Counted from the first letter of the stretch, positions 34,693 through 43,834 are shown. The stretch: 64,000 nt of DNA from Pseudomonadaceae bacterium (GCA_024743175.1 JANSXA010000006.1:1-64000), one strand, 5' to 3'. Notes: generated from the letters alone by a model not told the origin. A program made the numbers and translations.

Positions 34693-36503
34693 AGGTACAT
34701 GACCGATAATAACCACGTTAACGTTATCCACATGAGCACGGTTAACGGTACGCCCACTTTGACAAACTCGCGAAAAGTATAGTTGCCAGCGCTCATCACC
34801 AGCAGGTTGGTTTTGTAGGCCATGGGTGTTGCGTAGCTCATGTTGGCGCCAAACAATACCGCCAGTACAAAAGGCTCTGCAGGCAGTTGCAGCGCCTGCG
34901 CAATACCCACAGCAATCGGGGTGCCGATGACTGCTGCTGCATTGTTGGAGACGATGTTGGTCAACACCGCAAGCAATAACATCAGCGCTGAGAGCACAAC
35001 GATAGGTGGGGAACCTGCGGTGACATATAAAAACACTTCAGTCAGATAGACCGTTGCCCCGGTGACTTGTAGCGCCATGCCCAACGCCAGGCTTGCCGCC
35101 ACTACAAAATAGACCGAAGGGCTGATCGCTCGCAGGGATTCACCGATAGATAGACAACGGGTCAGCAGCATAGCGGCACATCCTGCAACTGCTGCAATGG
35201 CGATGGGCATGATACCCAGCGCCGCCATACTAACTACCGTTGCCAGGATGCCCAGCGCCAGCGGCGCACGCGCAGAGCTGGGAAGATCAACACTGCTGTC
35301 TAACACCATGAATTCTGTAGAGCGTTTCAGCAGGCTGAGCTGTTCTTTCGGGCCCTGTACCAGCAACACGTCGCCAGGCTGCAGGATAACTTCGTGAATC
35401 TCTTCTGTTGCGCGCCAGACATCTTTGCCCGCGCGATGTAATGCAAGAACGGCAAGCTGATAGCGATCAAGAAACCGTGCATAACTCAGGTTAGCCCGGT
35501 CAAGACTTGAACCCTGCACAACGGCAATCTCTGCCAGAGTCTGATTCTCTCCGGCCAGCGGGTGTTCGTCATCTACCCGTGTATCACCGGAATAGAGTTC
35601 GGCTTTCAGAGCTTCTTCGAATTTCTTCAGATTGCTGGGAGTGTCCTGCACGCGAAGCCTGTCACCTGCCTTCAGCACGACATCCGGCAGCGGCATAACC
35701 ATAGTTTCACCTCGACGCACGCGCACCACTTTCATATCGCCGCCAGTAAGTGCGATGGCGTCACCCAGGGTTTTGCCCAGCACCAGAGAGTTTTCTTTCA
35801 ACAACAGGCGTGCATTGAACAATCGAGGTGAAGGATCTAATAGTTTTGATTCGCGCTCGGGCAACAGTAGAGGTGCGATAAGCCACAAGTAGACAATGCC
35901 CACACAGGCGGCGATAGACGCAGGGAGCGCAAAATCGAACAGGCCAAATGCTTCAAGTCCCAGATCGGCGGCAACATTAACCACCAGCAGATTTGTTGAT
36001 GTGCCGATAGTGGTTGCCATGCCACCGAGAAGAGTGGCAAATCCCATGGGCATTAATACTTTGGCTGGCGATGATTTGTTGCGCAGACAGACGCTGATCA
36101 GAATAGGCAACAGTAAAACGACAATGGGTGTGTTGTTCACAAAAGCAGACAGGAATGCACCTACCACCAGTGTTAACAACAGAGAAAGGAATGGCGCGCG
36201 CCCCCAGAGTTTGCCCAGCAAACGTCCAACAGGCTCTAAAGCGCCGGTTCGCACAAGCCCCTGGCCCAAAATCATGAGCGCACAGACGGCGATCAGCGCC
36301 TCATTGGCGAAGCCGGAGAAGAGTTTCACCGGGTCAAAATCCGCGTAGGGAAACAGCGCGAAGACAACCACCAGGATGACCAGAAGTGACAGCGATGTAA
36401 CTTCCAACAGCCAGTTGTCTTTGCTGAACGCGTAGAGGGCAGCCACTGTCAGCAGCATCACGCCCAGGGCATGTACGTTAGGTAGGTCTGGAAACTCAAT
36501 CAT
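34689..36503 (-). CDS. SLC13/DASS-type permease with two RCK_C domains
   Basis: 604 aa. N-terminal helices contain FVNNTPIVVLLLPI and GTSTNLLVV, the paired NT(P) sodium/anion sites of SLC13 carriers. The middle (about residues 210-390) has two TrkA-C regulatory domains, and the second membrane half carries the repeat IVSNNAAAVIGTPIAV. This architecture matches sulfate-type SLC13 permeases (SAC1/SLT-like). It is coupled to the sulfatase by a 4-base overlap and to MscS by 8 bases, so uptake of sulfate released by the sulfatase is the likely job. Confidence 0.85.
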   Translation of the reverse strand: MIEFPDLPNVHALGVMLLTVAALYAFSKDNWLLEVTSLSLLVILVVVFALFPYADFDPVKLFSGFANEALIAVCALMILGQGLVRTGALEPVGRLLGKLWGRAPFLSLLLTLVVGAFLSAFVNNTPIVVLLLPILISVCLRNKSSPAKVLMPMGFATLLGGMATTIGTSTNLLVVNVAADLGLEAFGLFDFALPASIAACVGIVYLWLIAPLLLPERESKLLDPSPRLFNARLLLKENSLVLGKTLGDAIALTGGDMKVVRVRRGETMVMPLPDVVLKAGDRLRVQDTPSNLKKFEEALKAELYSGDTRVDDEHPLAGENQTLAEIAVVQGSSLDRANLSYARFLDRYQLAVLALHRAGKDVWRATEEIHEVILQPGDVLLVQGPKEQLSLLKRSTEFMVLDSSVDLPSSARAPLALGILATVVSMAALGIMPIAIAAVAGCAAMLLTRCLSIGESLRAISPSVYFVVAASLALGMALQVTGATVYLTEVFLYVTAGSPPIVVLSALMLLLAVLTNIVSNNAAAVIGTPIAVGIAQALQLPAEPFVLAVLFGANMSYATPMAYKTNLLVMSAGNYTFREFVKVGVPLTVLMWITLTWLLSVMYL

Positions 36504-37518
36504 TAGGCGAATCGAACTTTTCGACGAGATCGGTCAATGCCTGAATCTGGTGTTTGCGCCAGGAAATTTCGGAGGCGTGCGCTTCGGCATCCTGATCTTC
36601 AAGTTCTTTAATTTCATCCCCTAAGGTTTTGGCGTGCTCGCGAAATCGTTCAATGCGCGCAGCAAGATCGGCTCGATCGAACATCATGCGTTCGGCTTTG
36701 CCGTGATCAGTATCATCTTCAACTGCCATCTGTTTTTTGGGTACCACTGCTTTTTCCGGATCGATGGGTCGCTGGTTCATCACTGTTGGCGTCATGATTT
36801 CAACGCCACCATTGTGCAGAGTGTCAAGCATCTGCGCTTTCAGGTCACTACGCGTCGTGACAAGTTTTCCAACGTCTGTCAGAAACCCGGTTACACGATA
36901 ACGCACGGCAAAGTCACCAATGTCCAGAATCTGAACAAAGGGGTCGGTGAGGCCGGCACTTTCGGCTGCAACCAGCAACAACTCGCGCACTTTGCGCCGA
37001 TGGGTATCGAAGCCGATACCCACCTCGCTTGAAACCAGAGTCCCGCTCTGGTCGACAATTTTGACCGGATTGCTGATGACAAACATGTTTGGCAGCGCAA
37101 TGGCGTCGCGGTCTTCGCTTTGTATTTCGGTATGCAGCAGGGCTTTTGCGGTAACACGGCCAAATTGGTCCTGAACCTGGATGAAGTCTCCGGTTTTGAA
37201 GGTCCCCATAGCCTTTAACATCAATCCGGCCATGGCGTTGCTGACAAATGAAGTGGACGACAGGGCAATAACCGCCGTCAGCGCATAACCGAACAGGGTT
37301 AACAGCTGGCTTTGGGTTGCGTCATCAAATGGTAGCGCGATAGCTAATGCCATTTGTGAAAAAATAAACAGGCCAACAAAGGCCAGCTGCCGATAAAGAC
37401 GGTTATTGGGATGGTTGAGGTAGCTTCGGCTCAACAGCCAGCCAGCACCAGCGGTGACCCCTACGATAATCAGCAGGGGGACACCCCAATCCACAATGCT
37501 TGTTGGTAACCATTCCAT
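36496..37518 (-). CDS. MscS-family mechanosensitive channel
   Basis: 340 aa from the ATG at 37518; longer readings to 37551 (TTG) exist and no SD decides. Membrane helices lie in the first 110 residues, with AMAGLMLKAMGTFKTGDFIQVQDQFGRVTAKALLHTEIQSED as the pore-lining TM3 and the beta domain of MscS. A charged coiled coil closes the C-terminus (ERFREHAKTLGDEIKELEDQDAEAH). First gene of the MscS-permease-sulfatase operon. Role in osmotic relief is inferred from family. Confidence 0.85.
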   Translation of the reverse strand: MEWLPTSIVDWGVPLLIIVGVTAGAGWLLSRSYLNHPNNRLYRQLAFVGLFIFSQMALAIALPFDDATQSQLLTLFGYALTAVIALSSTSFVSNAMAGLMLKAMGTFKTGDFIQVQDQFGRVTAKALLHTEIQSEDRDAIALPNMFVISNPVKIVDQSGTLVSSEVGIGFDTHRRKVRELLLVAAESAGLTDPFVQILDIGDFAVRYRVTGFLTDVGKLVTTRSDLKAQMLDTLHNGGVEIMTPTVMNQRPIDPEKAVVPKKQMAVEDDTDHGKAERMMFDRADLAARIERFREHAKTLGDEIKELEDQDAEAHASEISWRKHQIQALTDLVEKFDSPND

Positions 37519-37596
37519 CGGCGGCATTGTACGTGGATGCATGGCTGGCAAGAAGGACTACAATTACCGGGTTACCCTGTGATACATTGCCGCGCC

Positions 37597-37662
37597 ATGA
37601 ATACGTGTAAACAATCACAAACCAGCAGCAACCAGCGCACCCGCACTACCGGGTGGGCTTGA
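37597..37662 (+). CDS. putative threonine-rich leader peptide of the thrS attenuator
   Basis: A 21-codon frame from ATG 37597 to TGA 37660 contains five Thr codons (positions 3, 9, 15, 17 and 18), with three of them crowded as T-R-T-T close to its end. It lies 123 bp upstream of the threonyl-tRNA synthetase start, exactly where an attenuator leader peptide would be. No convincing SD precedes it, which lowers confidence in translation. Codons 15-18 sit within CAGCGCACCC (37633-37642) and the following bases, which can pair with the antiterminator strand at 37707-37715. Confidence 0.6.
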   Translation: MNTCKQSQTSSNQRTRTTGWA

Positions 37663-37706
37663 GGCGCTAACGGGCGATTGTTACGCACAGCGGCGACTCT
37701 TAGAAC

Positions 37707-37748
37707 GGGGCGCTGCTTTATAGACCAAACCCCGGAAGGCAGCGCCCC
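37707..37748 (+). promoter_or_regulatory. thrS: antiterminator hairpin of the thrS leader
   Basis: GGGGCGCTGC (37707-37716) pairs perfectly with GCAGCGCCCC (37739-37748), a 10-bp stem whose loop contains the 5' arm of the terminator. The 3' arm occupies the terminator loop, so the two hairpins exclude each other. A possible -10 box TACAAT stands at 37559-37564. Confidence 0.7.
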
Positions 37749-37765
37749 CGGGGTTTTGTGTTTTT
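37727..37765 (+). terminator. thrS: intrinsic terminator (attenuator) upstream of thrS
   Basis: AAACCCCGG (37727-37735) pairs with CCGGGGTTT (37748-37756) around a 12-base loop and is followed by TTTTGTGTTTTT. It lies 20 bp before the thrS start, on the thrS strand, inside the untranslated leader, where only an attenuator makes sense. Confidence 0.8.
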
Positions 37766-37784
37766 GTGCTGAAAAAATTGGGAA

Positions 37785-39662
37785 ATGAAAATGGCTACAT
37801 TTGAACATAGCGGTGACAGTGAGGTGCAGGACGAGCTTTACAAGGTTCGTCACAGTCTTGCGCATGTTATGGCGCAGGCGGTGCTGGAAATGCGCCCCGG
37901 CAGTACGCTGGGCTTTGGGCCACCCATCAGTGATGGCTTTTATTACGACTTCATCTTAAGCGCACCGCTCACGGAAGAAGATTTTCCAGAGCTTGAACGC
38001 CGCATGAAAAAAATCTGTAAAAAAGGTCAGCGTTTTGACCGCGAGGATCTGGACGCCCAGGCAGCTCTTGCGCGCATTGAAGAAATGGGCGAGCCCTACA
38101 AAAAGGAATATGGCGCTGAGCTGATCGAAAAACACGGCCTGGATGGACTGTCGTTTTATCGTAATGGTCCATTCCTGGATATGTGTGAAGGCCCGCATGT
38201 GAATACAACCAAAGATATTCCGCGAGATGCTTTCAAGATCCGCAGCGTGGCCGGCGCCTATTGGCGGGGTAACTCGGATAATGTGATGATGACGCGCATC
38301 TATGTCTGGTCGTTTCTGGATAAAGAAACCCTCGATCAGCATGTCCAGGCTTTTAACGAAGCCCAGGCGCGTGATCACAAAAAGCTGGGCCGCGAGCTCA
38401 GCATCTATGCCATCGATAATGATATTGGCAAAGGTCTGCCGCTGTGGCTGCCCAATGGCACGGTAATTCGAGACGAACTGGAAGCCTACGCCAAAGAGCT
38501 TGAGTTCAAAGCCGGGTTTAAACGTGTAGCAACACCTCATCTTGCCAAAGAAAGCCTGTATCACACCACGGGACACCTCCCGTATTACGCAGAAGACATG
38601 TATCCGGCAATGGAGGTGATGGAGTCCGCTGAGGATGCGGATGCTCACGATGGCGAACGTCGCATCAAAGAGTCTTACCGTCTGCGGCCAATGAACTGTC
38701 CACACCATCACAAGATATTTTCCGCGGAACCGCGCAGTTATCGTGATCTACCTCTGCGCCTGGCTGAATACGGTCAGGTGTATCGTTTTGAAGATTCCGG
38801 TGCGGTTGGCGGGCTGGTGCGTGTGCGTGGCATGGCGATGAATGATGCACACATTTATTGCACCCAGGAGCAGCTGAAAGACGAATTCAAAGCCGTTATC
38901 GAAATGTCCAAAGAGGCTTACTCTGTGCTGGGCCTGGCTGATTTCAAGATTCGTCTTTCGCGCTGGGATCCTGAAGACCCCAAAGGCAAAGACAAGTATG
39001 TCGATAACCCACAGGCCTGGGCAGACTCTGAAGCGTTGCTGCTTGAGGTGATACAGGAGCTGGAAATTCCTTACACAGAAGGTGTGGGGGAGGGCGCGTT
39101 TTACGGTCCGAAACTGGACTTCCAGTTTGTTACGGTAACCGGGCGCGAAGAAACAGTGTCAACGGTGCAGCTTGATTTTGCCGTACCCGAGCGCATGGGT
39201 CTTACCTATGTAGGCCCGGATGGCGCAGAACACACGCCGTTCTGTATTCACCGGGCACCGTTCAGTACTCATGAACGATTTGTCGCTTTCCTGATTGAAC
39301 ATTATGCAGGCGCGTTCCCGACCTGGCTGGCGCCACTGCAGGCACAGATCTTAACTGTTGGTGAGCAGTTTGATGAATATGCAGATGGTATTGTCAGTAA
39401 GCTGCGCGGCCATATGATCCGGGCTGAGCGAGCACCCTCTGATGACACGCTGCCGAAAAAAATCCGTCAGGGCACGGTGCAGAAAATTCCGAATCTGGTG
39501 ATTGTTGGAGAACGCGAAGCGGCTGAGGGTACCATTACCTTACGGCGGTATGGTCATCGCGAACAGCACACGATGAGCGTTGAGAGTTTTGTTGCAGCAA
39601 TGCTGCAAACGGTGAATCAGCGCTCTCTGGAATTTGAGCTGCCAGCCGACCTGAGCAGTTAG
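37785..39662 (+). CDS. thrS: threonyl-tRNA synthetase lacking the TGS domain
   Basis: 625 aa; ATG 37785 or 37791. The N2 editing domain starts at once with H23-SLA-H27 and C134-EGP-H138, its four metal/substrate residues intact; the usual N-terminal TGS (about 60 aa) is absent. The catalytic core has motif 2 (RPMNCPHHHKIF, Cys at 304), YRFEDSGAVGGLVRVRG, NDAHIYC and IHRAPFSTHERF, giving the Cys/His/His zinc triad. The C-terminal anticodon-binding domain is complete. A Glu/Asp-rich insertion (MEVMESAEDADAHDGE) precedes motif 2. MNCPHH and the surrounding residues resemble Bacillus-type enzymes more than E. coli ThrS. infC-rpmI-rplT do not follow it. It may be a second, stress-induced ThrRS. 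Confidence 0.9.
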   Translation: MKMATFEHSGDSEVQDELYKVRHSLAHVMAQAVLEMRPGSTLGFGPPISDGFYYDFILSAPLTEEDFPELERRMKKICKKGQRFDREDLDAQAALARIEEMGEPYKKEYGAELIEKHGLDGLSFYRNGPFLDMCEGPHVNTTKDIPRDAFKIRSVAGAYWRGNSDNVMMTRIYVWSFLDKETLDQHVQAFNEAQARDHKKLGRELSIYAIDNDIGKGLPLWLPNGTVIRDELEAYAKELEFKAGFKRVATPHLAKESLYHTTGHLPYYAEDMYPAMEVMESAEDADAHDGERRIKESYRLRPMNCPHHHKIFSAEPRSYRDLPLRLAEYGQVYRFEDSGAVGGLVRVRGMAMNDAHIYCTQEQLKDEFKAVIEMSKEAYSVLGLADFKIRLSRWDPEDPKGKDKYVDNPQAWADSEALLLEVIQELEIPYTEGVGEGAFYGPKLDFQFVTVTGREETVSTVQLDFAVPERMGLTYVGPDGAEHTPFCIHRAPFSTHERFVAFLIEHYAGAFPTWLAPLQAQILTVGEQFDEYADGIVSKLRGHMIRAERAPSDDTLPKKIRQGTVQKIPNLVIVGEREAAEGTITLRRYGHREQHTMSVESFVAAMLQTVNQRSLEFELPADLSS

Positions 39663-39673
39663 ACCAGCGGGAT

Positions 39674-41980
39674 TTATCCCTCGACGTCGGTATCAGCGTC
39701 CGCGGTAGGTTGCGGTAACGGTGAGTTGGTGCTCGCAGTTGAAATGCTGGAAGGTTTTTCCAGCTGCACAATCTGCATGGAAAGACCCATCAGGTCGAGT
39801 AGGACTTTGCCCGCTTCTTCTAACATGGCATCGTCTTCTACCGCGGTAATCTCAACTTCCGGTTCTGCTGCGTCGGCTGATTCACCACTGTCTGCAACGG
39901 CGTCGTCCGTTGTGCTGTCTGCCTCGGTTTCGGCAGCTTCTTTGGCCTCTTTCTCAGCTTCTACAAGATCATCCAGGTGATCGAGCGATGTAGCCAGCTC
40001 TTTTCCTTTAGCAGTCCGCAAGGTGTTTTCCAGATCCAGGCGCCATTTGTCGTCAGCATCCTTCTGTGCCAGCCGCTTCTCTTTGTTCAGAGACACATGG
40101 GTTCTGGCCGCGGCTTCTTTGCCTTTTGCAGCCAGGGCGCGGACATAGTTGAAGTCGACGTTATCCGCAACGCGTACTTCGTGACGGCGTTGCAGCTCGC
40201 TGATGAAGGGTGCGATGGCGTTGTTGTGGTCGTAAACAGCCGGTTGGATCATATCCCAGGGCATGGCATCTTCGAGCGAGCTTTCGCCAATCTGGTCAGT
40301 GTCGTACAACTCGGGAAATGACACGTCTGGCAGTACGCCCTGATGCTGGGTGCTCTGGCCTGAGACCCGGTAGAACTTGGCCGCCGTGATTTTCAGCTGG
40401 CCACGATTCAAGGGTATGAGTGTCTGCACGGTACCTTTACCAAACGTCTGGCTGCCAATAATGACACCTCGCCCGTAGTCCTGGATGGCACCGGCAAAAA
40501 TCTCCGAAGCTGATGCCGACAGGCGATTGACCATGACCGCCATGGGGCCTTCCCAGGTGATGTCATCGTCGGTGTCTGCATAAACGTTGGCTCGACGGCG
40601 TGCTGACTTTACCTGCACGGTAGGACCTGACTCGATAAACAGGCCGGTTAACGTATCCGCTTCCTGCAGGGAACCACCGCCGTTGTTGCGCAGGTCTATC
40701 ACCAGCCCGTCAATACCTTCTTCTTCTTCCAGCTTATGGATCAGTTTTTTCACATCACGTGTGGTGCTGCGGTAATTTTTGTCCCCTTGCTGCGCGGCGC
40801 GAAAGTCGACGTAAAAAGTGGGTACATCAATGATGCCGATTTTGTACGCCTGATTACCCTGCTCCAGGGTCAGCACTTTGGCCTGTGCAGCCTGCTCTTC
40901 GAGCTTGACGGTGTTGCGGGTAATGGCGACAACGTTACTGACCTCATCTTTACTGTCCGAGGGAATGACTTCCAGACGCACAGTTGAGCCTTTGGGGCCG
41001 CGAATCAGTTCAACAACATCATCAAGACGCCAGCCGACAACGTCGATAAGAGGGCCATTTTCACCCTGGCCAACGCTGATAATTTTATCTTCGACGCCAA
41101 TAGAACCCTCTTTATCGGCAGGCCCGGCGGGCACCAGCCGAACCACTGACGTGGTGTCGTCTTCGCTTTTCAAAACTGCGCCTATGCCTTCTAAAGACAG
41201 CGACATGTTGATATTAAAATTCTGTGAGGTACGCGGTGAAAAGTACTGCGTGTGCGGATCGTAGGTGGTCGCAAATGAGTTCAGGTAGACCTGAAAGGCA
41301 TCTTCACTTTTGGTCTGGACCGCCTGCTTCAACCGGTTCTTATATCGTTTGGTCAGAGATTCACCGATCTTTTCGACTTCTTTATCGTTCAGCTTCATCG
41401 ACAGAACCGCAGCTTTGAGACGCTTGCGCCACAACGCATCCTGTTCAGCCTGGGTGGCTGGCCAGGGGGAATTCTCCCGGTCGATTTCGATGTCTTCATC
41501 GACGGTGAAATCGATATTTTCGATGCCACCTTCAATTTCGTGGATCAGGAAATTAAGGCGATCAACCACCCGCTCCTGATAGCGATTGAACATTGTGAAA
41601 GCGGCGTCCAGATTGCCGCGCTTTAACGCATCGTCCAGTTCATAGCGGTAGGCTTCGAACTCAGCCACGTCGCTGGCCAAAAAGTAAGAACGGCCGCCAT
41701 CCAGAGATTCCAGATAGTTGTCAAAAACCTGACTGGAGATACCGTCGTCCAGAGGTTTTTTGACAAAGTGATTGTGGCGGAGCTGTTCCACCACTGTGAG
41801 GCTGGTCCGCGCGTGTACGTCGAGGGGCTCCAGGACCGGTGCTTTGACATCAACAAAAATTTCTTTTTCGGGGGTGTCTGATGCCTGCGCAAGGTCGCCT
41901 TGGGCCAGTGCGAGGGATGTGTAACTGCCAAAGGCAACAATCAATAAAGCTCGAACGCCGCGATTAAACTGCAAATTCAT
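39674..41980 (-). CDS. prc: carboxy-terminal processing protease Prc/Tsp
   Basis: 768 aa from ATG 41980; the longer reading to 42085 adds a segment without signal-peptide character. The leader ends SLALAQ. A large N-terminal lipoprotein-interaction region, then PDZ (SLEGIGAVLKSEDD...GVEDKIISVGQGENGPLIDV), then the S41 protease: Ser in RLSASASEIFAGA and Lys in SQTFGKGTVQ, near residues 488 and 514, the Ser/Lys dyad. The C-terminal DUF3340 helical domain is followed by an acidic tail. Prc degrades or trims periplasmic proteins and controls peptidoglycan hydrolases. Confidence 0.93.
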   Translation of the reverse strand: MNLQFNRGVRALLIVAFGSYTSLALAQGDLAQASDTPEKEIFVDVKAPVLEPLDVHARTSLTVVEQLRHNHFVKKPLDDGISSQVFDNYLESLDGGRSYFLASDVAEFEAYRYELDDALKRGNLDAAFTMFNRYQERVVDRLNFLIHEIEGGIENIDFTVDEDIEIDRENSPWPATQAEQDALWRKRLKAAVLSMKLNDKEVEKIGESLTKRYKNRLKQAVQTKSEDAFQVYLNSFATTYDPHTQYFSPRTSQNFNINMSLSLEGIGAVLKSEDDTTSVVRLVPAGPADKEGSIGVEDKIISVGQGENGPLIDVVGWRLDDVVELIRGPKGSTVRLEVIPSDSKDEVSNVVAITRNTVKLEEQAAQAKVLTLEQGNQAYKIGIIDVPTFYVDFRAAQQGDKNYRSTTRDVKKLIHKLEEEEGIDGLVIDLRNNGGGSLQEADTLTGLFIESGPTVQVKSARRRANVYADTDDDITWEGPMAVMVNRLSASASEIFAGAIQDYGRGVIIGSQTFGKGTVQTLIPLNRGQLKITAAKFYRVSGQSTQHQGVLPDVSFPELYDTDQIGESSLEDAMPWDMIQPAVYDHNNAIAPFISELQRRHEVRVADNVDFNYVRALAAKGKEAAARTHVSLNKEKRLAQKDADDKWRLDLENTLRTAKGKELATSLDHLDDLVEAEKEAKEAAETEADSTTDDAVADSGESADAAEPEVEITAVEDDAMLEEAGKVLLDLMGLSMQIVQLEKPSSISTASTNSPLPQPTADADTDVEG

Positions 41981-42366
41981 TCTTATATACCACCTGTGCA
42001 GCAGACGTATAAATCCCCCCGCCAATGCCGCAACGTCTGCTAAGATGCGGCACCAAGGCATGTGGCACGTGAAAAAACGCGGCACATATATGTGTGACTG
42101 GCGTGGTACTGACTTGGTTCCCCATCATATACATTGTTCGACGGCAAAAACCTGCATCACAAGTGCTTGTAGTACAAGCGCTGTCCAACAACGTATGCCG
42201 GGCTGCGTCAGCGGTCCAACACGATCTGGGGCCCTTTTTTGTTACCCAGCGGGCCATTATCACCCAGGCAGGTTACCAAACTCACGAGTAGGTCCTGTGT
42301 GGAGAATGTAACCCGGTAGTAATACAGGCCGCAACTAATGGTAATTCGATAAATAAGGACGCGAAA
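41981..42366. other. gene-free divergent promoter region between prc and the FKBP gene
   Basis: 386 bp with no credible gene in any frame. Two palindromes stand out: GCAGACGT (42001-42008) with ACGTCTGC (42033-42040), and AGTGCTTGTA-G-TACAAGCGCT (42162-42182), nearly symmetric and operator-sized. Promoters for both flanking genes should lie here; I do not see a consensus -35/-10 pair I would defend. Confidence 0.5.
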
Positions 42367-43128
42367 TTGAAGATTCAATCCAAACCCAGTTTTTTGGGCA
42401 AAAGCGTATTTGGAAATACGGGCGTGCTGGCCTATCTGGGTCTGGCATTATTCCTGGCTGGCTGTGATCAGTCAGCAAGTGCAGAAAGTGAAACAACAAA
42501 GGCAGAAGGTGAGAGCGTGGCATTAGACAGTGAAGTAAAAGAGGCCAGCTACCTGCTGGGATTTAAGCAGATCGAAGACCTGCTGCAGCAAACAGACGGT
42601 GTGATCGATGCGGATGCCTATCTGCAGGGTGCAAAAGACTTTGTCGGCGATAAGAGCAGTCAGGTCAGTGATGCAGACCAGCAGCGGGTATTTACCGCGC
42701 TGCAGGCCGCCGTTGGCGCAAAACAGGCAGAAGCCAGCGCCGGTGTGCGAGAAGCAGGTGATGCTTTTCGAGCAGAGTATGCCAAGCGAGACGGTGTGAC
42801 ACAGCTGCCTTCTGGTTTGTTGTATGAGGTGATCACTGAAGGCACCGGTCCTAAGCCTACAGCCTCAGACACGGTTACCACCCATTACCATGGCACGTTA
42901 GTTGATGGCACTGTTTTTGACAGCTCAGTTGAACGTGGTCAACCCGCCAGTTTTCCGGTTAATGGTGTGATTGCAGGCTGGACCGAAGCGCTGCAGCTGA
43001 TGAACACCGGTTCAAAATGGCGTCTGGTTGTACCGTCCGATCTGGCTTACGGTGATCGCGGCGCAGGTGGTCAGATCAAACCCGGCGCAACGCTTATTTT
43101 TGAAGTGGAACTGCTGGAAATTAACTAG
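42367..43128 (+). CDS. FKBP-type peptidyl-prolyl isomerase lipoprotein (FkpA/Mip-like)
   Basis: 253 aa starting at a TTG seven bases after AAGGA; no ATG fits. Lipobox LFLAGC near residue 35 gives a lipid-modified Cys. The N-terminal helical dimerisation domain (residues 55-140) is followed by the FKBP domain with [36 protein letters not shown] and [27 protein letters not shown]. Assists folding in the periplasm or outer membrane, as FkpA and Mip do. Confidence 0.9.
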   Translation: MKIQSKPSFLGKSVFGNTGVLAYLGLALFLAGCDQSASAESETTKAEGESVALDSEVKEASYLLGFKQIEDLLQQTDGVIDADAYLQGAKDFVGDKSSQVSDADQQRVFTALQAAVGAKQAEASAGVREAGDAFRAEYAKRDGVTQLPSGLLYEVITEGTGPKPTASDTVTTHYHGTLVDGTVFDSSVERGQPASFPVNGVIAGWTEALQLMNTGSKWRLVVPSDLAYGDRGAGGQIKPGATLIFEVELLEIN

Positions 43129-43153
43129 CCCTTTTAAACCTGCGGGCGGCTGG

Positions 43154-43834
43154 TCAGTCCGGGTCTGGTTCCAGGACCAGACCCAATGGCTCCACCAGGG
43201 CCATTAACTGGCTGTAGTGGAGTTTTACGCCCGCTAAACTGATATCGCGTGGGTGCAGGTTGTTAAAGCTGCAGCCGCGCAGGTCAGCATCTTCGATCGT
43301 CAGGCCTGAAGCACTGATGTTATGCAGTTCAGATCCCGCAAGATTTGCGCCGCGCAAATTGCAGCGGTCAAGATTTGCCTCTGTCAGGCGACAATCCGTG
43401 ATCTCGCATTCAGCGAGGAAGTTTTCAGCCAGCGTGCCGTACGCAAAATTGCAGTGCTGCATAGTGAAATCCGTCAGCTCGGTGCCTGAAATCGGCATCC
43501 GGCAATCGATTCTGGAAAGGTCCGCACCCTGTAACTGGCAGTGCTCAAAGTGCAGTGCGTAAGCCTCACAACGCACAAAGTCCACCACCGTCAGATTGCA
43601 GTGGCTGAAATGCACATCACGCAGATTTGCCTGGCTGAAATCTGCGGGTAGTTGAGACGTTGGATCATTGAATTGGCAGCGAATGAATTCGGTCCTGCTC
43701 AGGTCTGCGGCGCGGAAGTTGCTGCCGGCAAACTGGCAGTCGGTAAAGACACAGTCGCGCAAAGTGCTGTGGCTGAAATCCTGGTTGCTGAAGTCTTCTG
43801 CTTTAACCACGCTCTCGTCCTGTAGATAGGGCAT
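43154..43834 (-). CDS. pentapeptide-repeat protein
   Basis: 226 aa from ATG 43834, seven bases after GGAGAA (a GTG at 43852 is the alternative). Tandem A(D/N)LXX-like pentapeptides run through nearly the whole protein, e.g. FSNQDFSHSTLRDCVFTDCQFAGSNFRAADL and DRCNLRGANLAGSEL. They should form a right-handed quadrilateral beta helix. Some members (Qnr, MfpA) protect DNA gyrase, but this one has the Cys-rich pattern of the E. coli YjbI/Qnr-like group without enough to claim quinolone protection. Confidence 0.85.
   Translation of the reverse strand: MPYLQDESVVKAEDFSNQDFSHSTLRDCVFTDCQFAGSNFRAADLSRTEFIRCQFNDPTSQLPADFSQANLRDVHFSHCNLTVVDFVRCEAYALHFEHCQLQGADLSRIDCRMPISGTELTDFTMQHCNFAYGTLAENFLAECEITDCRLTEANLDRCNLRGANLAGSELHNISASGLTIEDADLRGCSFNNLHPRDISLAGVKLHYSQLMALVEPLGLVLEPDPD

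Noticed and set aside
37956-38711. Long minus-strand frame inside thrS
   Set aside because: Shadow of the conserved synthetase reading frame.
42045-42311. Open frames on both strands between prc and the FKBP gene
   Set aside because: Codon usage and Cys/His-rich translations look random; neither has a good SD or recognisable domain.
43154-43834. Pentapeptide protein as a quinolone-resistance (Qnr) gene
   Set aside because: Pentapeptide repeats alone are not specific; no Qnr-diagnostic loop positions could be confirmed by eye.
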